Shown: in pieces, positions 26,587 to 34,581 of the stretch | Numbering within the stretch: position 1 is the first letter of the stretch | Layout of the letters: each line of letters starts with the position of its first letter | From: Bacteroidota bacterium | GTDB taxonomy: Bacteria; Bacteroidota; Bacteroidia; Bacteroidales; Paludibacteraceae | Direction of reading: 5' to 3' | DNA: 64,000 nucleotides | Assembly (NCBI GenBank): GCA_017860345.1 | Contig: JAFNAV010000005.1 | Coordinates: 22,325 to 86,324 of the forward strand | Translations under genes and position numbers: made by a program | The notes under the pieces: generated by a model | What the model was told of the DNA's origin: nothing | Seen by the model: only the letters and a program-made list of their open reading frames with translations | Database searches by the model: none

Positions 26587-27405
26587 ATGAAAATACGAAC
26601 AATACTTAGTTTTTTACAACAAATACAACGTCTAACAAAAGATGACGACTTTGTATATTTTTTCAGAGGTCATGCAGACGAAAAGAAATTTGAACTTAAA
26701 CCATCTATTTACAGAGAAAAAAAGTGGATAGAATCAGAAGATGTCCTATTTAAGGAATTAGTATCTCATAATCCAGAAGAATTTCGAGAATGTAGAAGCG
26801 CCATCGAATATTTGGTGAAAATGCAGCATTATTCACTACCGACAAGACTTTTAGATCTGACCACAAATCCCCTAATTGCTTTATATTTTACAGTTTGTGA
26901 AATAGACAGATCACATGGAGAAGTAATAGTATTTAGAATTCCAAAAAAAAGTATTAAATATTACGATAGTGATACAGTCTCTGTGTTGGCTAATATAGCA
27001 AAATGCACATCGAATTTCGAGTGTGATGACACGTTGGATAAAACAGTATTCAATAAAGAAGAACATATTGGATATTTATTGCATCAAATTGGAGATGAGA
27101 AACCACATTTTCAACGAATAATTGACCCAGAAGATTTAAATAAAGTACTTTGTGTAAAGGTAAAACAAAGTAATCCGAGAATTATAAATCAATCAGGAGC
27201 TTTTTTGCTATTCGGAATTAACAAAGAAAAAGGTAAAATGGCAGAAGTTGATAGTTCTTGGTTACCTCTTAAGTCTGACAATAAACTGCTAATATACAAT
27301 AAAGAAAAAATTAAAACTGACTTGGAGTTAATGGGAATTACAGCGTCATTTGTTTATCCTGAAATGGAGAGTTTTGCTAAGAAACTTAAGGATATATATA
27401 AATAA
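26587..27405 (+). CDS. FRG domain protein, 272 aa (cassette C)
   Basis: YFFRGHADEKKFELKPSIYR at residues 24-43 carries the Phe-Arg-Gly core. YLVKMQHYSLPTRLLDLT, continuing into NPLIALYFTV (about 76-103), is the hallmark of FRG proteins. No signal peptide or membrane helix is present, so it is cytoplasmic. FRG domains occur in many anti-phage and toxin-like proteins, but their chemistry is not settled. It follows the cassette start by 28 bp, and the ATG has A-rich upstream sequence as is usual here. It is probably a defence-type cargo gene, by family association only. Confidence 0.8.
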   Translation: MKIRTILSFLQQIQRLTKDDDFVYFFRGHADEKKFELKPSIYREKKWIESEDVLFKELVSHNPEEFRECRSAIEYLVKMQHYSLPTRLLDLTTNPLIALYFTVCEIDRSHGEVIVFRIPKKSIKYYDSDTVSVLANIAKCTSNFECDDTLDKTVFNKEEHIGYLLHQIGDEKPHFQRIIDPEDLNKVLCVKVKQSNPRIINQSGAFLLFGINKEKGKMAEVDSSWLPLKSDNKLLIYNKEKIKTDLELMGITASFVYPEMESFAKKLKDIYK

Positions 27406-27410
27406 TTATC

Positions 27411-27494
27411 TACCCCCAACACCCGCTCTATTATCACAAGCTGGCCTCCCGGCAAATCGGGACAAGCTGTGCTTTTAGCCCCGGTCGTTAGGTG
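27411..27494 (+). repeat. attC-like site 3, end of cassette C
   Basis: Left box CCCCCAAC, then ACAAGCTGGC, a CCCGGCAAATCGGG hairpin, ACAAGCTG, AGCCCCGGTC and right box GTTAGGT. Cassette C begins TTAGGGGG at 26560, complementary to the left box except for one missing base. Confidence 0.75.
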
Positions 27495-27598
27495 GCGGTG
27501 TAAAAAAGGCTGTTTTTGGACTGATAAACATAGAAATAAGAATATATCTAACTGTGACAAGATAAGATTAAAATAATTTTTAAAAACCAAATAAATAT

Positions 27599-28540
27599 AT
27601 GAATAAATTCGTATTGCTTCCCATTTTTCTGTTCCTGTTTTTTAACGCGAAAGCTCAGGATAGAATTATCAGTATAAATCATGATACAATTTATTGTTCA
27701 ATAACATCCATAAACAATGAACGTATCTTATACGAAATAAAAAACAAGAATGGATCAGTAACCGGTAAGTTTATGAATTTGTCGCAAGTAGCAGAATACA
27801 CCCGTTCTCCTCAGGTGAAACCCAATTCGGAAGCATGTAAGATAAAAACTTCAAAACATGTAGATGTACCTGAAAACCTGTGGCGCTTGGGTTTGAATAT
27901 CGGTAGATCGACCATGCCCTGGTATTTTGACAACTTTGAACCTATGTCTGCAATGCAGGATTACTACGATAAGTTAAAAACCGGATTTCATGTTAACGCC
28001 TCTGCGCATTATATGATAAACAGTTCAATTGGCGTGGGAGCGGAATATTCATTTTTCAATACAAACTTTAGCGACGATATTCCAACTGAATACTCTACAT
28101 CAATATTTTATATGGTATCAGAAAAATACAATGAGTATATCCATTATGTTGGGCCATCTGCTCTTTTTGTACAGTATCTGGACATACGACGGAAGTTCAT
28201 TCTTACTGAATCTCTCTCGGCCGGGGCTTTGTTTATACGTTTGGAAGAACAAAGTACTTATCCAAATCTATATAGCTCCGGTTACACTGACGTTACAAGC
28301 AATTCATTACTTACGGGTAATACACTGTCAGCTAAATTGGGACTTAATGCTGAATACAAGCTGTTACCTCATGTTTCGGTTGGTGTAGGTGGTAGTTTTA
28401 TTTGGGCTTCGTTAAAGAAAGCGAATATCGAATCAAGAGCGTCGAACAATAGTAGTTCCTCAGCGTACAATCAGGAACTTACCAACGCTTTTAACTTGTC
28501 CCGCATCGATTATTCACTTGTTTTGCGTTATCAGTTTTAA
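27599..28540 (+). CDS. Outer-membrane beta-barrel protein, 313 aa (cassette D)
   Basis: Signal peptide MNKFVLLPIFLFLFFNAKAQ is followed by a small beta-rich N-terminal part (DRIISINHDTIYCSITSINN). Alternating strands with aromatic girdles then appear (LNIGRSTMPWYFDN, FHVNASAHYMINSSIGVGAEYSF, VSVGVGGSFIWASL). It ends in LVLRYQF with a C-terminal Phe, the export signature of outer-membrane barrels. No specific family is recognised. It shares a cassette with a large lipoprotein 22 bp downstream, and the two may form a surface pair. Its transcription start is not clear. Confidence 0.75.
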   Translation: MNKFVLLPIFLFLFFNAKAQDRIISINHDTIYCSITSINNERILYEIKNKNGSVTGKFMNLSQVAEYTRSPQVKPNSEACKIKTSKHVDVPENLWRLGLNIGRSTMPWYFDNFEPMSAMQDYYDKLKTGFHVNASAHYMINSSIGVGAEYSFFNTNFSDDIPTEYSTSIFYMVSEKYNEYIHYVGPSALFVQYLDIRRKFILTESLSAGALFIRLEEQSTYPNLYSSGYTDVTSNSLLTGNTLSAKLGLNAEYKLLPHVSVGVGGSFIWASLKKANIESRASNNSSSSAYNQELTNAFNLSRIDYSLVLRYQF

Positions 28541-28562
28541 TTCAACACTAACAAATTCTATT

Positions 28563-30530
28563 ATGCAGCCTATTATTAAAAATACAATATTATTTACATT
28601 AGTCTGTTTGTTAACGGCTTGTACGAATGATTTTCTGAACGAAAATCTTAATTCTGTTTCTTTACCTGTTGGTGTATCAAATATTTATATTTCACCCGAC
28701 TGGCAAAGTTCAAACCGAATGTTTAAGTTGCCTTCGCTGAAAGATGCTGATTATGAAATTGTATCGAAGCCATCGTGGCTTACTGTGGGTTCCATGAGCG
28801 GACATTTGTCAGATAGTATTGCTATGATTCAATGCTCTGCAACAAAGAATTCCGCTTTCAGTTCAGTTGGTATTTACATGGATTATATGACTGTAAGTGC
28901 AAAAGAAAAGAGCTACAAAGTTCCGGTTGCCTATATTACTGAAGGAAATCCTACTCTGCAGGTGCAAAGTAGTGTTACACTATCTTATAGCGCTTATGGC
29001 TATCCAACGTTACAAATTCAGAATAGCGGCCCAGGCATTTTAATCTGGAATATCGTTAGTATGCCCGATTGGTTGACGGTTGATACAGCCCGGCTTGAAT
29101 CAAATGGGTTATATATTTCTCAATATTATTCATATAACATACCTCTTAAAATTATACCCGGCAAAATCACTTCGGGTAGTTTAACAGGAAAGATTGTTCT
29201 TTCTACAAATGATAAGGAGCATTCAACTGTATCGGTAAATGTTACAACCAACCTGGGTACACCTGAATTGAGCATATATACAAATACTATTAATTTCTCT
29301 ACAACAGAAACGGCAAAATCCTTATCATTTGTTAATTATGGAAGTGGCATACTGATATGGGAGTTTAAAGATATTCCCGCATGGTTAACCATTACGCCAT
29401 CAAGCGGCATGTATAGTCCTTTTACTTCATATGCTAATATAGTCTTTAGCTGCGATCGGACAAAACTCTCGGCTGGACAAAATACAGCTATAGTAAATCT
29501 GACAACAAACGACAACTCCCATTTGTCGTACAGCATTACGGTTACAGCTGTGGCGCCCGGAAATAACGAGAACATACGTTCAATTGATGGAAATATTATA
29601 GATGCTGTCTTCAATAAAAACACAAACACATTGTATTATGTAACCAGCGCACCAAACAAGTTAATAGCTTACGATGTAACAACAAAAACTATTTTACATG
29701 AAATTAGTTTAAGCAAGGCTCCAACCTGTTTTGCTATTTCGGAAGACTGGACCAAAGCAGCTGTAGGACACAATGGATACTTAAGTGCAATTAATTTATC
29801 CAACAATACTGTAACTGCTCTCTACAACTCCGATTACTCAGTACGTGATATTGCCTGGGCTGAAAACGATTGGTTTAGCTACACACAAACCGGTGGTAGT
29901 TTCTCAGCTCTGCACTGGATAGATACAGCTACCGGTGCTGTTTACGATGACACCAATAAGTCTAGTCTGGATGGCGGTTCAATGATAAAAAAAGTACCCA
30001 GTCAGCCTTATCTTATAGCTACACGAGGAAGTACTTCGCCCAGCGGTTTTTTTTCATATAGCATTGCAAGCAAGAGCAAAAAAAGCTATTCGCATATGGA
30101 CTTATCTAATTTCTGGTTTTCGGAAGATGGTCAATATATTTATGGCCGAAGCAGAGATATTTACAGAACAACCAGTTCAACAGGATCGACAGATACATTT
30201 GATGCCGACATCAATTCGATTGGTAAAATCATTTCCTCAAGCAACTATGGAATCAATTTCATTTATCACAGCAATCATTTCTTATGGGTCATTCTAAATG
30301 ATTCTTATACTTCCGATACCTTTACCAGTATTTATCAAATTGAAGATAATGACTATACAATAGTAAAGAAATACACATATGATACGCTCTACCAACCTGC
30401 TGCGCAAACCACCTCCTTTAGCGTAAATGCAAATTATGTTTTTGCCAACAATGAAGGAACAGAAATTTCGGTTTTATGTAAAGGTGTCAGCAACGACACC
30501 TGGATAATGCAGTTTATTCCTGTAAAATAA
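28563..30530 (+). CDS. BACON-repeat lipoprotein with propeller-like C-terminus, 655 aa (cassette D)
   Basis: The ATG at 28563 gives MQPIIKNTILFTLVCLLTAC, with lipobox LTAC; the frame could open 45 bases earlier but without a signal sequence. Three units each centre on a PxWLT motif (KPSWLTVGS, MPDWLTVDT, IPAWLTITP), characteristic of BACON domains. From about residue 345 the sequence has repeated beta strands of a propeller type (GNIIDAVFNKNTNTLYYVTS, WTKAAVGHNGYLSAINL). BACON domains often bind mucin or other glycans, or act as spacers. Together with the preceding barrel protein it makes a two-gene surface cassette. Ligand unknown. Confidence 0.75.
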   Translation: MQPIIKNTILFTLVCLLTACTNDFLNENLNSVSLPVGVSNIYISPDWQSSNRMFKLPSLKDADYEIVSKPSWLTVGSMSGHLSDSIAMIQCSATKNSAFSSVGIYMDYMTVSAKEKSYKVPVAYITEGNPTLQVQSSVTLSYSAYGYPTLQIQNSGPGILIWNIVSMPDWLTVDTARLESNGLYISQYYSYNIPLKIIPGKITSGSLTGKIVLSTNDKEHSTVSVNVTTNLGTPELSIYTNTINFSTTETAKSLSFVNYGSGILIWEFKDIPAWLTITPSSGMYSPFTSYANIVFSCDRTKLSAGQNTAIVNLTTNDNSHLSYSITVTAVAPGNNENIRSIDGNIIDAVFNKNTNTLYYVTSAPNKLIAYDVTTKTILHEISLSKAPTCFAISEDWTKAAVGHNGYLSAINLSNNTVTALYNSDYSVRDIAWAENDWFSYTQTGGSFSALHWIDTATGAVYDDTNKSSLDGGSMIKKVPSQPYLIATRGSTSPSGFFSYSIASKSKKSYSHMDLSNFWFSEDGQYIYGRSRDIYRTTSSTGSTDTFDADINSIGKIISSSNYGINFIYHSNHFLWVILNDSYTSDTFTSIYQIEDNDYTIVKKYTYDTLYQPAAQTTSFSVNANYVFANNEGTEISVLCKGVSNDTWIMQFIPVK

Positions 30531-30650
30531 TTATGCATGGTAGAGCTTGCTTTGCATATTTGAAAAGTGATGGGCTGAAAATAGCCAAACAAGATTCTTA
30601 GTCAGCAACAATAAAGAATGAAACAGGTAAAGAAGACACAAACACCGACT

Positions 30651-30734
30651 GCCTAACACACGCTCTATTATCACAAGCTGGCCGCCCCCCGATAAGTCGG
30701 GACAAGCTGTGGCACTTAGCCTCGGGCGTTAGGG
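30651..30734 (+). repeat. attC-like site 4, end of cassette D
   Basis: GCCTAAC, ACAAGCTGGC, hairpin CCCGATAAGTCGGG, ACAAGCTG, CTTAGCCTCGGGC and GTTAGGG. It is the clearest member of the common short type. Confidence 0.8.
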
Positions 30735-30766
30735 GTGAATTTAAGAAAGAAAAAACAAATTATCAA

Positions 30767-31582
30767 ATGATTAAAACAACTTTTGGACTTATTGGACTTC
30801 TCATTCTAACAGGTTGCTCTCAACTGAACAACTTTAAAAATCCTCATATTCGAACAGAAAATGCGGAGCTTGTTAGAATTGCAAAATTCAATGAGATGAA
30901 AGAATCTGTTTGCGAATTAGTCTATGTTGGTGAAATTGCTGATACCGCAAGAATTGACACTTTAAAGACTCAAGATTACTTTAAATTCGACTTTAAAACC
31001 ATTTTAAAAAACAAGAGATTTCCAATAAAAATTTACGTTGATGTGAATCAACGTTTAGCATACGACTTAGAGAAATTATCTATTCCTCCTGTGCCAATTC
31101 TGCTAGACAGTATTAACATACTCTTTGACTCTATTGAAAACAAAAAACAACTTGAACTTTGGGAAAACAGACAACGAAATTATGTTGAAGCAATTCCAGT
31201 TTCAATTATAAATCTTGGAAAGTCGACAATTTGGTTAGTTCAACAAGATTTAAAGATACAAATGATTCAGGAAGCGAAAGACATAAATGGAAATTGGAAA
31301 CCCATAGAATTTTGGAATTATAGCAGGTGTGGACTTAGTTATGGTAATTTGATTCTAAGATCTAACGAAATTGCGATATTTAAAATTTTAAGATATTCAG
31401 GAGATTTTCAGACAGAAATACGATTAAAAATAAAAAGCGGAAAATACACTTATTATTCTGACCCATTTAATGGAAGTGTAAATCAGAGTCAATTTGAAAT
31501 TCCGAAAGAACTGTTTAATGACAGAGAGTTGACGAAAGTTGAACGAGAAAAAATTATTGAAACAATGTTTTTAAACGACTAA
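30767..31582 (+). CDS. Hypothetical lipoprotein, 271 aa (cassette E)
   Basis: MIKTTFGLIGLLILTGCSQL is a lipoprotein signal with lipobox LTGC. The mature protein is mixed alpha/beta with a charged helix (NKKQLELWENRQRNYVEAIP) and a beta-rich second half (IINLGKSTIWLVQQDLKIQM, EIRLKIKSGKYTYYSDPFNG). No family is recognised. It fills its cassette almost completely, with the ATG about 38 bp past the crossover point and the stop codon right at the following repeat. Confidence 0.65.
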   Translation: MIKTTFGLIGLLILTGCSQLNNFKNPHIRTENAELVRIAKFNEMKESVCELVYVGEIADTARIDTLKTQDYFKFDFKTILKNKRFPIKIYVDVNQRLAYDLEKLSIPPVPILLDSINILFDSIENKKQLELWENRQRNYVEAIPVSIINLGKSTIWLVQQDLKIQMIQEAKDINGNWKPIEFWNYSRCGLSYGNLILRSNEIAIFKILRYSGDFQTEIRLKIKSGKYTYYSDPFNGSVNQSQFEIPKELFNDRELTKVEREKIIETMFLND

Positions 31583-31583
31583 A

Positions 31584-31736
31584 AACTACCGACACGTATG
31601 TTCATAGGCTGGCAGATGTGCATTTCACAATCCCGATAGAGCTCGGGAGCGCCCGCATTAGCTACGCTGATTTTCGATTCTCTTTGTCTGCCGCAGCCAG
31701 CTGGTGGACAAATACCCATAGCCTCGGTCGTTAGTG
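31584..31736 (+). repeat. attC-like site 5 (long form), end of cassette E
   Basis: Its right half, CCCATAGCCTCGGTCG then TTAGTGG, is nearly identical to site 1. The left part (ATAGGCTGGCAGATGTGCATTT region) also aligns with site 1. The left box is degenerate (CTACCGACAC) and not complementary to the cassette start, so this site may be damaged. Confidence 0.65.
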
Positions 31737-31764
31737 GCAAATGCAAAAAAACAACAAGATATAT

Positions 31765-32223
31765 ATGAAAATGAGAAGGATAATAATAATTTTAAGTGTA
31801 TTTTTACTTGGTTGTACAAGTACAAAAAAAGTGTTTTCATCACTTGAAAAATCTGTAGAAGACAACTACGGTTATTCAATAAATAATCCTATTTTGATTG
31901 GAGAATTTAGTAATTGGCAAAAGAATGCAGATTTGTCTCTATTTTATATTTCTAAGCTGACATACAACCAAAGACCTTTGCAATATATTTTACATGCGAC
32001 AGTCGAAAAGCCTATGAATCAACCAAGAAAAAAGAAATCCATACCTTTAAGATTTGGAGTTCCAAGTAGTTTAGAAGGAAAGTTTCTTGACTTATATGTC
32101 GTTGTGCCTATAGGTACGACAGATACACTAAAATTATATTTTGACGAAGAAATAAAAGGAACATTGAAAATACCTAAGGGATTCGAGTTTGACATTAATC
32201 AATCTAATAATATTTATAGATAA
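31765..32223 (+). CDS. Hypothetical lipoprotein, 152 aa (cassette F)
   Basis: The frame opens at an ATG at 31741, but the ATG at 31765 is preferred. It gives MKMRRIIIILSVFLLGCTST with lipobox LLGC, and the earlier ATG lies in the conserved cassette leader. The remainder is a small domain with YGYSINNPILIGEFSNWQ and a second strand-rich part (RQPLQYILHATVEKP-like region, LDLYVVVPIGTTDTLKLYF). No family is recognised. It is followed 19 bp later by a small membrane protein gene in the same cassette. Confidence 0.6.
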   Translation: MKMRRIIIILSVFLLGCTSTKKVFSSLEKSVEDNYGYSINNPILIGEFSNWQKNADLSLFYISKLTYNQRPLQYILHATVEKPMNQPRKKKSIPLRFGVPSSLEGKFLDLYVVVPIGTTDTLKLYFDEEIKGTLKIPKGFEFDINQSNNIYR

Positions 32224-32242
32224 ATTATATCAAAGACACCTT

Positions 32243-32620
32243 ATGATTTCAGATAGATTATTAAGAATTTTGAAAGTTTGCTTTTGGTTGAATATAGCGA
32301 TATTTACAGGAATGATTATTTTAAATATTGTGACTATAGTTTCTGCAGTTAGTGGAGAAATTTATCAGCCAAACATATTTATTGGAATCTTAATTGGAAT
32401 CTTTGAATTACCAGTTTTTTTTCTTTTTGGTTATTCCGTATATTTTTTCTACAAATACTACAAATACAGCAAATATGGAATATATTTCTTGTTTTTTCAT
32501 TTACTTTATGCGAATATTTACTTCTATAAGGTAATCTGGAAAAGAAAACGAGAGTTAGTGAACTCATACGAAAGCGAGCAGGTATTAGGAAATAAAATCT
32601 TTATAGAAACAAAAGAGTAA
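32243..32620 (+). CDS. Small integral membrane protein, 125 aa (cassette F)
   Basis: The ATG at 32243 begins MISDRLLRILKVCFWLNIAI; an upstream start in the same frame would overlap the lipoprotein gene. Three hydrophobic segments are visible (CFWLNIAIFTGMIILNIVTI, IFIGILIGIFELPVFFLFGY, YGIYFLFFHLLYANIYF), with Lys/Tyr-rich connecting loops. No family is recognised. It is probably an inner-membrane protein co-transcribed with the preceding lipoprotein. Confidence 0.55.
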   Translation: MISDRLLRILKVCFWLNIAIFTGMIILNIVTIVSAVSGEIYQPNIFIGILIGIFELPVFFLFGYSVYFFYKYYKYSKYGIYFLFFHLLYANIYFYKVIWKRKRELVNSYESEQVLGNKIFIETKE

Positions 32621-32638
32621 TTTAAACGAAAAAAAACA

Positions 32639-32723
32639 GCCCCTAACACACGCTCTATGTTCACAAGCTGGCTGACTCCCGATAAGTCGGGACAAGCTGT
32701 CCGCTTAGCCTCGGTCGTCAGAC
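32639..32723 (+). repeat. attC-like site 6, end of cassette F
   Basis: GCCCCTAAC, ACAAGCTGGC, CCCGATAAGTCGGG, ACAAGCTG, CTTAGCCTCGGTC, then GTCAGAC in place of GTTAG. Cassette F starts TTAGTGGC, complementary to the left box with one mismatch. The C in GTCAG would weaken the crossover site. Confidence 0.7.
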
Positions 32724-32860
32724 TGTGCAAAAACTATAATGAAATGGCTGAGAATGGCGCAGATGAATTTTTTCTCAGTCAGGTATCGGAATATATAAAT
32801 GGTGATGGGAGTTTTTGCGCAACTTGTCCTGTATTATTTATCGGGAGACTCTCGTTAGAA
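32724..32860 (+). other. Geneless mini-cassette G (crossover to crossover about 137 bp)
   Basis: Between the crossover points 32717 and 32854 there is no gene. TGCAAAAACT at 32726 and AGTTTTTGCG at 32810 are near-perfect inverted arms, followed by GGGAGACTCTCG and TTAGAAGG. It appears to be a bare recombination site of a second type, related to the elements at 34484 and 37893. Confidence 0.5.
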
Positions 32861-32890
32861 GGCTAGTTTAAAAAAAAGACATTGACAAGT

Positions 32891-33355
32891 ATGAAAAATA
32901 GATTAATAATTGGAGTAACATTAACCACAATAATTATAACAACAATGGGATTTTTTGACTTATTTGCCACAAAACAGAACTCAGACAAAAAGTATGTAAA
33001 TGAGGAAACATACAGAAAAAACAAAGAGAATCAACTAAACATGACACCAAAAATTCTCAAGCAACTTAGAGACTTAGGAGTATCTGAATCAAAAGAATTA
33101 AAACTTGAGTATTTTTTTTACACTAATACTGTTGACAAGGCCAAAAAACTTGCAGAAGAAATTCAAAAATTGAATTATAAAGTTGAATATCACATATCTG
33201 CTGGAGACAAAAAGCTTTTTGTCATAACCGGTTGGACAACAAAAATGATTATGTCTGACACCTCAGTAATTGAGTGGACAAAGAAAATGTGCGACTTAGG
33301 TTATCAATTTGATTGCGACTATGACGGTTGGGGGACAGAACCTAACCAAGAATGA
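32891..33355 (+). CDS. RraB-like domain protein with N-terminal membrane anchor, 154 aa (cassette H)
   Basis: The ATG at 32891 is preferred over a TTG nine bases earlier. Residues 1-22 (MKNRLIIGVTLTTIIITTMG) form a membrane anchor or uncleaved signal. The rest matches the RraB/DUF1260 fold: a helix with LKQLRDLGVSESKELKLEYF, a helix AKKLAEEIQKLNYKVEYHIS, and the ending CDYDGWGTEP, the diagnostic DGWGT motif. RraB inhibits RNase E in Proteobacteria, but family members in other phyla have unknown partners, and a membrane anchor is unusual. It sits alone in its cassette. Confidence 0.7.
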   Translation: MKNRLIIGVTLTTIIITTMGFFDLFATKQNSDKKYVNEETYRKNKENQLNMTPKILKQLRDLGVSESKELKLEYFFYTNTVDKAKKLAEEIQKLNYKVEYHISAGDKKLFVITGWTTKMIMSDTSVIEWTKKMCDLGYQFDCDYDGWGTEPNQE

Positions 33356-33366
33356 GATAAAAAACC

Positions 33367-33452
33367 AGCCCCTAACACACGCTCTATTATCACAAGCTGG
33401 CCACCTCCCGGCAATTCGGGACAAGCTGGCCGCTTAGCCTTGGTCGTTAGGG
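33367..33452 (+). repeat. attC-like site 7, end of cassette H
   Basis: GCCCCTAAC, ACAAGCTGGC, hairpin CCCGGCAATTCGGG, ACAAGCTGGC, CTTAGCCTTGGTC and GTTAGGG. Cassette H opens TTAGAAGGCT, whose complement AGCCTTCTAA agrees with the left box in its outer and inner parts. Confidence 0.75.
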
Positions 33453-33497
33453 ATGAGTTTAAGAAAGAAGACCTATATCATTATAAATCTTGAGAAC

Positions 33498-33974
33498 ATG
33501 AAAAAAATAATTTTGATTATTGTAGTTTCTGAAATCCTATTCATGAGCATTTTGGGAAGGAAAATAGATTACTATTTACTGAAAAAAAATAATTATCCAA
33601 TTTTTTCATTTCCATTAGCTATGTGTAGAGATGGTGGAACTACAATTTTTTATGGTACAACTTACAAAATTATAGCTCTTCAATCTATATATAGTGATTC
33701 TATAGGAACTTTTGGTTATAAAACAGGAACAATTTTATTAAATTGGTTTCAAAAAATTGATTTAAATAGATATTTAAATGATAAAAACACTTCAAAATTT
33801 ATAGCAGAAAACAAATATGAAGATATGAATAATGGATTTAATGTTTTAGTTTCATTTTTAATCCATTTGCAAATATTTGTTTGTATAATTATTTTAATAA
33901 AAAGAAAGAACAAAAAAAAAGAAGATTCCATCACATCAAGCAACTTCTCAATAAGTAAAAAACAAATAAAGTGA
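33498..33974 (+). CDS. Hypothetical membrane protein, 158 aa (cassette I)
   Basis: The ATG at 33498 begins MKKIILIIVVSEILFMSILG, a membrane helix or signal. A second helix near the C-terminus (VLVSFLIHLQIFVCIIILIK) is followed by a Lys-rich tail. The intervening part contains two aromatic, Gly-rich stretches (CRDGGTTIFYGTTYKIIALQ). It looks like a two-helix membrane protein with an extracytoplasmic middle domain. No family is recognised. Confidence 0.55.
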   Translation: MKKIILIIVVSEILFMSILGRKIDYYLLKKNNYPIFSFPLAMCRDGGTTIFYGTTYKIIALQSIYSDSIGTFGYKTGTILLNWFQKIDLNRYLNDKNTSKFIAENKYEDMNNGFNVLVSFLIHLQIFVCIIILIKRKNKKKEDSITSSNFSISKKQIK

Positions 33975-34039
33975 ACGCGCTTGCTGGCGAAGAACTTCCA
34001 AATCAGTAACCTGACGATTCAGTAAAAAAATCATTGACA

Positions 34040-34480
34040 ATGGACAAGTCCAGAAAGATACATAATAAAGAAAACCCAACTCTAAGAATTGAAAGTATAA
34101 AGCTAACAGTAACCGAACTACGTAGTAATTATTAGTTTAGCGAAAAATCAAACAGAATTTCAATTCAAACGAGTCTGTTTTACAACAATCCAAATTTATA
34201 TCAAAGTATTATTGGGAAAGTAATACAAAAAAACATTCAAAACATTGAGAACAAAAAAGAACACGGAAGTATTCTGTATTTTGAATTCGAAAATGATTTT
34301 AAAAATAAGGAGTTCATAGAAGGATTATTGTGGGGTGAAAAGAAACCTACAAAAAACCACACTGAAACCTTTATCTCAAAAGGCAAATATCTATTTATAA
34401 TAAGCTTTAACAACAGAAACACAATCAGCCCCGAAATATTTTTCCGCGAACCGAAGCTATTGAAGCAAGAGATGAGATAA
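34040..34480 (+). pseudogene. Cassette gene broken by an in-frame TAG
   Basis: From the ATG at 34040 the frame reads MDKSRKIHNKENPTLRIESI and on to ELRSNY, meets TAG at 34133-34135, and then continues in the same frame without further stop for 114 codons (FSEKSNRISIQTSLFYNNPN to EPKLLKQEMR) before TAA at 34478-34480. The downstream part has protein-like composition (SILYFEFENDFKNKEFIEGL, GKYLFIISFNNRN). I read it as a 146-codon gene inactivated by one nonsense mutation. A later alternative start within the second part is possible but none is well placed. No family is recognised. Confidence 0.55.
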
Positions 34481-34483
34481 AAA

Positions 34484-34535
34484 CAAAAAATAATGAGAGC
34501 AAAGGTGGTTTTTGCGCAGGCTCTCGTTATATGCC
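34484..34535 (+). repeat. attC-like site 8 (second type) and start of cassette K
   Basis: AATAATGAGAGCAAAGGT, GTTTTTGCGCAGGCTCTCG and TTATATGCC. GAGAGC faces GCTCTC as a stem. The segment is shared with 37893-37932. GTTATATGCC at 34526 is the exact reverse complement of GGCATATAAC at 37549, the end of cassette K. Confidence 0.65.
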
Positions 34536-34581
34536 ATTTTAGAACATACTACAACCAAATAAACTTTCAGATATTTGCAGA

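Noticed and set aside
32657..32866. 69-codon frame across attC-like site 6
   Set aside because: It begins inside the recombination site and spans the crossover point; no protein-like features.
27411..33452. CCCGATAAGTCGGG-type hairpins as ordinary terminators
   Set aside because: They lack T tracts and occur inside longer conserved inverted repeats ending in GTTAG.
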